A stretch of DNA of 19,949 nt from GCA-002731945 sp913047775 (lineage in GTDB: Bacteria > Pseudomonadota > Alphaproteobacteria > MED-G09): assembly GCA_913047775.1 (NCBI GenBank), contig CAJWUE010000021.1, positions 1-19,949 of the forward strand, given 5' to 3'. Below are positions 15,162 through 19,949 of the stretch, piece after piece. Position 1 is the stretch's first letter, and each line of letters begins with the position of its first letter. The notes beneath the pieces are model-generated. The model searched no databases. It was not told where the DNA came from and saw only the letters and a list, made by a program, of their open reading frames with translations. The translations under genes were made by a program, and so were the position numbers.

Positions 15162-16532
15162 TTATTTAGACTGTTTTAAATATAGATCCAGTTCGCAATG
15201 AAAATGTCTTAGTCTTTGTTCCTGTTCCGACCACAAGGGACCTTTAAATCCCTTGGACTTTATACCTTTTTGTATCTTAGGCAATAATTGTGAATCTTGA
15301 TCAAGAACCAAACCTAGATTTGCAGGTTCATTAGGTGCGAAGTGTTCAGTCATGGGTCTAGACAAATTACTAAGATCTAAATCTTCTGGTAATCCCATCC
15401 AATCAGGCACTCTATAAGCTGGATTATCAGAACTTCTACATAGTGTCATGGTGTCGTAGAAAAATCTTTCTGGATCATGAGGATGGGGAAGGAATCGCAT
15501 TAGGAAAATACCTTCAGGATGTAGTCCTAATTGAACATTAGGGAATAAACCAGTAGCCCAACTATCGGTAAGTTGACCGTCTGTTAGTTTACTGTAATCA
15601 AACCCTAATTCATGGGCTAAATTTCTCTTATGTTTTTGTAAAGTATCTCTAACTAATTTAGCGTCTTCAGGGAAATTTTTATTCTCTATTCCAGCACTGG
15701 TTAGCATTGTTTCCAAACCAATATCTACAGTCTTTTGATCATTTACTCTGGGGCTCTTACGTCCTAAAGGAACAATCATTCTACTAGCTCCATTAGGGTA
15801 TAGATCATATTGTGTTTCTACATCGTCCATTACAGTTCTTGTTTCTGGATGAACAGCATGTAGATGATAAACTTCATAAAAGGCATCTACGCCTGTTTTC
15901 CAATTTGCTTCCCATTCACTTTGTACATGACGTGCTACTTTCATCTCATCTATAGAGTAGGACTCAAGATACCCCTTCGGTAAACCTATTCTTTCTTTAA
16001 GTGGACAGGCTCCAGAGTCCATGTTTATAAAAATTAATCCAGCATAGGATTCACAAAGTACTTCTGATAAATCTGCATTTTCGCATATTACTCCTTCTCG
16101 AAAAGACTCCTCATCAGTTATCTTTATTAACTTCCCATCTAAATTATATTTCCAAGAATGGAAGGAACAGGTAAAGGTAGATAAGTTCCCTCTTTCATTC
16201 AAAATGAGTTTATTCCCTCGATGACTACATACATTATAAAAAGCTTTGATTTGTTCATTCTCACTTTTAGTTATTATGAAAGATTCTCTACCAATCTCGA
16301 AAATAAAATAATCGCCAATGTCAGTGAGATCAGATGTAGGTCCAGCAATTAACCATGCTTTTGACCAAAGATCTTCCCACTCTTTTTCCATAAATTCTTT
16401 ACTGTAATATCTTTCGGCTGAAACTCTAGAAGTCCCGTTATCTATGTAAGGTTGTTTGGCTTCAAGTGAATCCTTTTTAGCTTGAGGATTTACCTTGGGT
16501 CCTTTGATATATTTGTTATCAATACTAGTCAT
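15162..16532 (-). CDS. Rieske non-heme iron oxygenase alpha subunit
   Basis: This 456-residue ring-hydroxylating oxygenase large subunit activates O2 at a mononuclear iron fed by a Rieske [2Fe-2S] cluster. Cluster ligands are Cys102/His104 (CSHRGNKL) and Cys122/His125 (CSFHSWKYNLDG). The iron site shows NWKTGVDAFYEVYHLHAVHP (210-229) with His223 and His228 and the bridging acid Glu220; the third ligand, an Asp in the C-terminal part, cannot be assigned by eye. The C-terminal FLPHPHDPERFFYDT segment suits the oxygenase domain. No beta subunit, ferredoxin or reductase gene is adjacent. The start at 16532 follows a weak purine-rich site. A consensus promoter lies 50 bases upstream and a shared terminator downstream, so it is monocistronic. 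Substrates could be aromatic, steroid ring or quaternary amine. Confidence 0.9.
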   Translation of the reverse strand: MTSIDNKYIKGPKVNPQAKKDSLEAKQPYIDNGTSRVSAERYYSKEFMEKEWEDLWSKAWLIAGPTSDLTDIGDYFIFEIGRESFIITKSENEQIKAFYNVCSHRGNKLILNERGNLSTFTCSFHSWKYNLDGKLIKITDEESFREGVICENADLSEVLCESYAGLIFINMDSGACPLKERIGLPKGYLESYSIDEMKVARHVQSEWEANWKTGVDAFYEVYHLHAVHPETRTVMDDVETQYDLYPNGASRMIVPLGRKSPRVNDQKTVDIGLETMLTSAGIENKNFPEDAKLVRDTLQKHKRNLAHELGFDYSKLTDGQLTDSWATGLFPNVQLGLHPEGIFLMRFLPHPHDPERFFYDTMTLCRSSDNPAYRVPDWMGLPEDLDLSNLSRPMTEHFAPNEPANLGLVLDQDSQLLPKIQKGIKSKGFKGPLWSEQEQRLRHFHCELDLYLKQSK

Positions 16533-16580
16533 TGCTACATTTTTCTCTGCATCTATTCGCTTTTAACTTAACTTGTTATG

Positions 16581-16610
16581 ATTATAGATAAAGATTGCAA
16601 TTACATACAA
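16581..16610 (-). promoter_or_regulatory. Sigma70 promoter for the Rieske oxygenase gene
   Basis: On the - strand TTGTAT (16605-16610) and a perfect TATAAT (16581-16586) are separated by 18 bases, and the start codon lies 49 bases further downstream. This is the best promoter match in the window. Confidence 0.65.
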
Positions 16611-16696
16611 GATTAGAAAAAAATTTAAAAGGGAGAAAAATGGTTTTATTGAAAGAAATATTCAAAATTTTGATAATAATCTTTTTTCCTATTTAC

Positions 16697-16822
16697 TTAT
16701 AAGGTAACTGAATACCATACTTTCTTTTTTTTATTTTCAGGATAATCACAAATTAATTTCTCTGCATAAACACCACCAGCAAACAGGATTAGCAAAGATG
16801 ATAGGGCTAAGGAGGTTTTCAT
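16697..16822 (-). CDS. Small signal-peptide protein (41 aa), hypothetical
   Basis: This short ORF encodes 41 residues: MKTSLALSSLLILFAGGVYA, a textbook signal peptide ending in a VYA cleavage site, then EKLICDYPENKKKKVWYSVTL. It lies in a 369-base gap between two - strand genes and is too short for usual gene-finding limits. No strong Shine-Dalgarno is visible (GTTAG upstream). The mature part would have one Cys and a lysine run encoded by an A-rich tract, so it may be a genuine secreted microprotein or the 5' remnant of a longer secreted protein lost by frameshift. Nothing coding-like was recognised in the ~90 bases after its stop. Not assigned to a family. Confidence 0.4.
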   Translation of the reverse strand: MKTSLALSSLLILFAGGVYAEKLICDYPENKKKKVWYSVTL

Positions 16823-16851
16823 TTTCTAACTATTTACAACGACCAAAAGAT

Positions 16852-16870
16852 TAAGAGTTTTCTCCTCTTA
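16852..16870 (-). terminator. Hairpin after the tRNA fragment, possible terminator
   Basis: On the - strand TAAGAG and CTCTTA pair around a 7-base loop and are followed by AATCTTTT. The stem is AU-rich and only 6 bp, so termination would be weak. It could end the transcript of the exported SnoaL-like gene. Confidence 0.35.
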
Positions 16871-16896
16871 GCTCTATCCAGCTGAGCTACCGGACC
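16871..16896 (-). pseudogene. tRNA 5' half (acceptor strand + D arm), tRNA-Arg-like remnant
   Basis: On the - strand this reads GGTCCGG, TA, then the D arm GCTC-AGCTGGATA-GAGC, an ideal tRNA 5' half; GTAGCTCAGCTGGATAGAG is the D-arm sequence typical of bacterial tRNA-Arg. Beyond it there is no normal anticodon arm: a TAAGAG/CTCTTA hairpin follows, and although TTGGTCGTTG (about 16837-16846) weakly recalls a variable loop and T-stem, no TTCGAAT T-loop and no CCGGACC 3' acceptor strand appear. A functional tRNA is thus not encoded. It begins five bases after the stop of the SnoaL-like gene. It is either a relic of an integration or deletion at a tRNA gene, or a tRNA-like 3' UTR element. Confidence 0.65.
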
Positions 16897-16901
16897 ATTT
16901 T

Positions 16902-17378
16902 TCATTCTTTACTAATGTCAACATCTTGCCAAGAATGAACTAAACATTTCCATGAACCATCTTTCTGACGCTTTAGCACATCAAGATAATCACTTGTAGT
17001 AATATTTTTTTGGAGCGCACCTTCAGAGGCTACTGAATTAGCGTTATCTTTAAACGTTAAATATACTGTTTTCCTACTTCTTACTATTGCGATGTCGCCA
17101 ATGATTTCTATGTCATAATCATTATCTTTAATTTTATATGTAGCAGAATCGAATACTGGGCCAAGAAAAACCCTATAATTATTACTACCTGATATTATTG
17201 GTCCATCAGGAGGAATTAAAGTTATATTTTCATCCAAAGAATTTATATAACCATCTACATTGCTTGCTTCAACAGCCTCGTGCCAACTTTTATAAAGTCC
17301 CTTAATTGCTACAACATCTTCATTAGCCCAAATACCACTAGCCATTAATAGACTAGCTATCAGTATTAATTTTTTCAT
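16902..17378 (-). CDS. Exported SnoaL/DUF4440-like (NTF2-fold) protein
   Basis: This 158-residue protein has a signal peptide MKKLILIASLLMASGIWA (cleavage before NEDVV) and a DUF4440/SnoaL-like domain: the helix IKGLYKSWHEAVEASNVDGYINSLDENITLIPPDGP, the loop SGSNNYRVFLGPVF, central strands IEIIGDIAIVRSRKTVYLTF and the last strands SDYLDVLKRQKDGSWKCLVHSWQDV. GGGAGA about 8 nt before the ATG supports the start. The fold binds or transforms small ligands; no catalytic set can be named. It lies 100 bases downstream of the PQQ dehydrogenase in the same direction and may share its transcript, suggesting a periplasmic accessory role. It is the third NTF2-fold protein in the window and the only exported one. 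Confidence 0.8.
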   Translation of the reverse strand: MKKLILIASLLMASGIWANEDVVAIKGLYKSWHEAVEASNVDGYINSLDENITLIPPDGPIISGSNNYRVFLGPVFDSATYKIKDNDYDIEIIGDIAIVRSRKTVYLTFKDNANSVASEGALQKNITTSDYLDVLKRQKDGSWKCLVHSWQDVDISKE

Positions 17379-17478
17379 AAGTTTTCTCCCAGTCTAAAGA
17401 ACCTAGCATACTGCTTTACAACCTTGATTGGCTAAAAAAATATGAGCATTAGAATATTACCCATAAACCCTCATTTAA

Positions 17479-19446
17479 TTATTTTGGTAAAGAATAAGCT
17501 ATTAAATGATCTGAAGGGGGTGAACCAAAAGCCCAATGACCACCAGCCGCAATCACGACATATTGTTTACCATTTTGAATTTTATAAGTCATTGGAGTGG
17601 CATGGCCACCAGTAGGAAGTCTAAATCTTTTTAATTCTTCCCCCGTTTCTGTATTAAATGCTCTTAAATAAAAATCTGTTGTAGCTGCTATAAAAGTAAC
17701 TCCAGTTGCGGTTACAGTAGGACCTCCAAGATTCGGTGCACCTTTTATCCACCAAAAGGGAAAAGGAGCAAGATCTTTTGAAGTTCCTAGAGGTACATTC
17801 CATAAATGCTCTCCACTATTTAAATCTACTGCAACAAGACTACCCCAAGGCGGTGCAGTACAAGGGACTCCTAATGGCGAATAAAACCCCATAGATCTTA
17901 AATTGCAATATGGGGTTCCTCCAAGAGGTTCAATAGCTGTAAAATTAGATAAAACCTTATCCTTAGCTAAATCTTCAACTGCTTTATCACAATCTTCTCT
18001 TGGTATCATGACAATGACACTAGCCATATTCATAACATTAACAACCATAATATTCCTTTTTTGATCAACAGCTGGGCCTCCCCAATTATTACCGCCAATA
18101 GCACTTGGATAATGAATACTTCCTTGTAATGATGGTGGTGTATAAAGCCCTTCAGATCTAAATTTCTTTGCTTGTAATTTACAATATCTTTTATCAAAAT
18201 AAGCCATCCCCCAAGCATCTTCAACATCAAAAAAAGAAGGAGTTAATGGTTTCGGGATCGTAGGAAATGGCTGGGTAGGAGATAGATATTCACCTTTAAC
18301 TGGATTTTGTGGAACAGGCTTTTCTTCAATATTAAAAATAGGTTTCCCTGTTTTTCTATTCAATAAAAAAACAAGACCTGTTTTGGTAGTTTGTACAAGA
18401 GCTTTAGTAGTCTGGCCATTTATTTGATAATCATAGAAGGTTGGTTGCGAAGGTAAATCATAATCCCAAACATCATGATGTACAGTCTGGAAATTCCAGA
18501 CAACACTTCCATCTTTTTCATTTAAAGCAATTACGGAACTTGAATAATAATCTAGTCCATTTCTTAAGCCGCCATAATAATCAGGCGAAGTATTACCTGT
18601 TGGTAAATAAATTAATCCTAATTCTTCATCGACTGAAATAATTGACCAAACATTCGTAGTTCCTCTTTGATAAAGTTGAGTACCAACTTCATCAATTATT
18701 GGTTCTTGATTAGGAGGAATTGGATCCCAATACCAAACTAATTCTCCAGTTCTAATATCGTATGCTCTAACAACCCCACCAGGCACTGTGATCTTAATAT
18801 TATCTATTACTGAACCGCCAAGAATAATTTTGTCATTGATAATAGCGGGTGGTGAAGTACTCCAATAGTGAGAAGGATCATGTGATCCTAAACCTTTCCT
18901 TAAATCAACCTTGCCATTTACACCAAAACCTTCACAAATTTTTCCTGTTTTCCCGTCAATAGTTATTAATTCTGCATCCATAGTGGCAGTTATAATTTTA
19001 TGGTAACAAGGTTCTGTATCTCTTTTTTTTGAATCTTTCCAACTACTAACACCTCTGCAATGCAGAACTGCCTTGCCTTCCATTATTAATTTAGGATCAA
19101 AAGACCATTCTTCCTCCCCAGTTTCTGCATCTAGCGATATTACCCTATTGTAGGGTGTACAAAAAATTAGACTATCATCAACAACTAACGGAGTTACTTG
19201 AAAAGAAGTTTGTAAAGAAGAACCTAAACCATCATGCCAGCTTCCCCCTTCATGAAAATCACCCGATCTATAAACCCATGCTTGCTCTAAAAGATGTACA
19301 TTTTCTGGAGTGATGTCTTCGGCTTTAGAATAGTGCCCTCCTCCTGGTCCTTTTCCATAAAACTGCCAATCATCGAACTTCTCATTAGTTTCCCCAACTA
19401 CAAAGCTAGTGAACAGCAAGCTTGAGAGTAAGAGTAGTTTATTCAA
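17479..19446 (-). CDS. Exported PQQ-dependent dehydrogenase (quinoprotein, soluble GDH/quinate type)
   Basis: This 655-residue beta-propeller quinoprotein oxidises an alcohol or sugar in the periplasm with PQQ. The signal peptide MNKLLLLSSLLFTSFVVG is followed by WQFYGKGPGGGHYS, matching the first propeller strand of the membrane glucose/quinate dehydrogenase family but without its five N-terminal membrane helices. W-motif repeats include VISLDAETGEEEWSF and LVAVDLNSGEHLWNV. HHDVWDYDLPSQP (323-335) supplies the catalytic Asp region and QTTKTG the expected Lys355. No adjacent Cys-Cys as in methanol dehydrogenase and no C-terminal cytochrome c domain are seen. The start is a TTG at 19446: no in-frame ATG exists between the upstream stop and it, and the ribosome site is weak. 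The electron acceptor is not encoded nearby. The substrate is unknown. Confidence 0.9.
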   Translation of the reverse strand: MNKLLLLSSLLFTSFVVGETNEKFDDWQFYGKGPGGGHYSKAEDITPENVHLLEQAWVYRSGDFHEGGSWHDGLGSSLQTSFQVTPLVVDDSLIFCTPYNRVISLDAETGEEEWSFDPKLIMEGKAVLHCRGVSSWKDSKKRDTEPCYHKIITATMDAELITIDGKTGKICEGFGVNGKVDLRKGLGSHDPSHYWSTSPPAIINDKIILGGSVIDNIKITVPGGVVRAYDIRTGELVWYWDPIPPNQEPIIDEVGTQLYQRGTTNVWSIISVDEELGLIYLPTGNTSPDYYGGLRNGLDYYSSSVIALNEKDGSVVWNFQTVHHDVWDYDLPSQPTFYDYQINGQTTKALVQTTKTGLVFLLNRKTGKPIFNIEEKPVPQNPVKGEYLSPTQPFPTIPKPLTPSFFDVEDAWGMAYFDKRYCKLQAKKFRSEGLYTPPSLQGSIHYPSAIGGNNWGGPAVDQKRNIMVVNVMNMASVIVMIPREDCDKAVEDLAKDKVLSNFTAIEPLGGTPYCNLRSMGFYSPLGVPCTAPPWGSLVAVDLNSGEHLWNVPLGTSKDLAPFPFWWIKGAPNLGGPTVTATGVTFIAATTDFYLRAFNTETGEELKRFRLPTGGHATPMTYKIQNGKQYVVIAAGGHWAFGSPPSDHLIAYSLPK

Positions 19447-19503
19447 TTGAATCTTTAGATTTTGGAGTTCTTATCAGGATGGATATGGTTAAGGAGATTC
19501 TTT

Positions 19504-19920
19504 TCATTTAAATTTTTTAAATGCTTTAGTTAGTCTCTTACTCAATCTGGATTTATCAAAAGAAGTCGTATAGTTAGGTAGATCAAATCCATCTGATGGA
19601 TCGTCATTAAGTATCATGGATTTATTAAATCCATACCAGAATTCCCAGCTAGGTTTACCATAAGGCATTGACATGGCTCTGATCATAATCCCTTCTTCAA
19701 CATCAAGGGCAATCATTTTACGTGCTAAATCTCCTTGATAAGTTTTGTTGTTCCATGTCATCTGAATGAAATCACATCCATTATTCTTAATTTCTTTTTG
19801 GATATGTTTTAACTGTTCATAAGAACCAAACATATTAGGTGTTCCAAAGTCTTCTATGCAATCAGCATGAAGACCATTAAGTAAAAAAAACGCACTCAAA
19901 AAAAGAGACCCGGACGTCAT
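19504..19920 (-). CDS. Hypothetical exported protein, possibly 5' partial
   Basis: This 138-residue protein has an apparent signal peptide (MTSGSLFLSAFFLLNGLHA, cleavage before DCIED). The mature domain has two Cys (in ADCIED and NNGCDF) that could form a disulfide, then MTWNNKTYQGDLARKMIALD, MIRAMSMPYGKPSWEFWYGF and a basic tail SRLSKRLTKAFKKFK. I do not recognise the family. A TAGGAT ribosome-like site lies 5-6 nt upstream of the ATG at 19920, but the frame stays open to the window edge, so a longer start cannot be excluded. It is 57 bases upstream of the PQQ dehydrogenase in the same direction and may be its co-transcribed periplasmic partner. Confidence 0.65.
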   Translation of the reverse strand: MTSGSLFLSAFFLLNGLHADCIEDFGTPNMFGSYEQLKHIQKEIKNNGCDFIQMTWNNKTYQGDLARKMIALDVEEGIMIRAMSMPYGKPSWEFWYGFNKSMILNDDPSDGFDLPNYTTSFDKSRLSKRLTKAFKKFK

Positions 19921-19949
19921 GCGAAATCCTACTCGAAGCGTATTCCTAA

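Noticed and set aside
16840..16896. Functional tRNA gene on the - strand
   Set aside because: Only the 5' acceptor strand and D arm are present; there is no standard anticodon loop with T33, no TTCGAAT-type T-loop and no 3' acceptor strand.
1..19949. CRISPR arrays, insertion sequences, integrases or prophage genes
   Set aside because: No regularly spaced repeats, transposase or integrase motifs, or terminal inverted repeats were seen; the tRNA half alone does not establish an island.

Overview
The window comes from an AT-rich bacterial genome (estimated by eye below 40% G+C) with short intergenic gaps and many 1-4 nt gene overlaps. Gene content (acyl-CoA catabolism, a Rieske oxygenase, an exported PQQ dehydrogenase, a DUF3604 protein) suggests a marine gammaproteobacterium of a streamlined type such as SAR86 or a relative. 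That placement is an inference from content and composition; no rRNA or other marker gene is present.

Left block (1-7304, mostly + strand). A DUF35/OB-fold protein cut by the window edge is followed by a thiolase-superfamily enzyme, a zinc-independent medium-chain reductase, a two-subunit acyl-CoA dehydrogenase (translationally coupled genes) and a two-subunit thiamine-diphosphate E1 dehydrogenase (coupled genes, no E2/E3 here). One small SnoaL-like gene (2488-2943) runs the other way. It faces the acyl-CoA dehydrogenase across an 84-base divergent promoter region and converges on the reductase with a single base between stop codons.

Middle block (7405-15041, + strand). A sigma70-like promoter appears to start one compact operon: short-chain dehydrogenase, SnoaL-like protein, acyl-CoA synthetase, two half-size MaoC-type hydratases, a thiolase-like protein without the nucleophilic Cys, a Zn-ribbon/OB DUF35 protein, and a membrane-anchored DUF3604 metallohydrolase-like protein. 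A strong, probably bidirectional, terminator ends it. Acyl-CoA dehydrogenase pair + MaoC pair + Ltp2-like aldolase + DUF35 is the enzyme set that removes the last side-chain carbons of steroids in the actinobacterial igr operon. I infer that the two blocks together activate (synthetase), desaturate, hydrate, oxidise and retro-aldol cleave a branched acyl-CoA of steroid, bile-acid, terpenoid or similar origin. The substrate cannot be read from the sequence.

Right block (15162-19920, - strand). This holds an orphan Rieske oxygenase alpha subunit with its own consensus promoter, and then a run of exported proteins: a 41-residue signal-peptide ORF, an SnoaL-like protein, a PQQ-dependent dehydrogenase and an unrecognised protein at the edge. 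Between them lies a clean 5' half of a tRNA gene (acceptor strand plus D arm), directly after a stop codon and followed by a hairpin.

Most noteworthy: the two thiolase-like proteins have complementary active-site losses (one keeps Cys but not His, the other keeps His but not Cys); an E1 pair without partners sits in an acyl-CoA cluster; the tRNA half-gene; and DUF3604 is coupled to an acyl-CoA aldolase operon.
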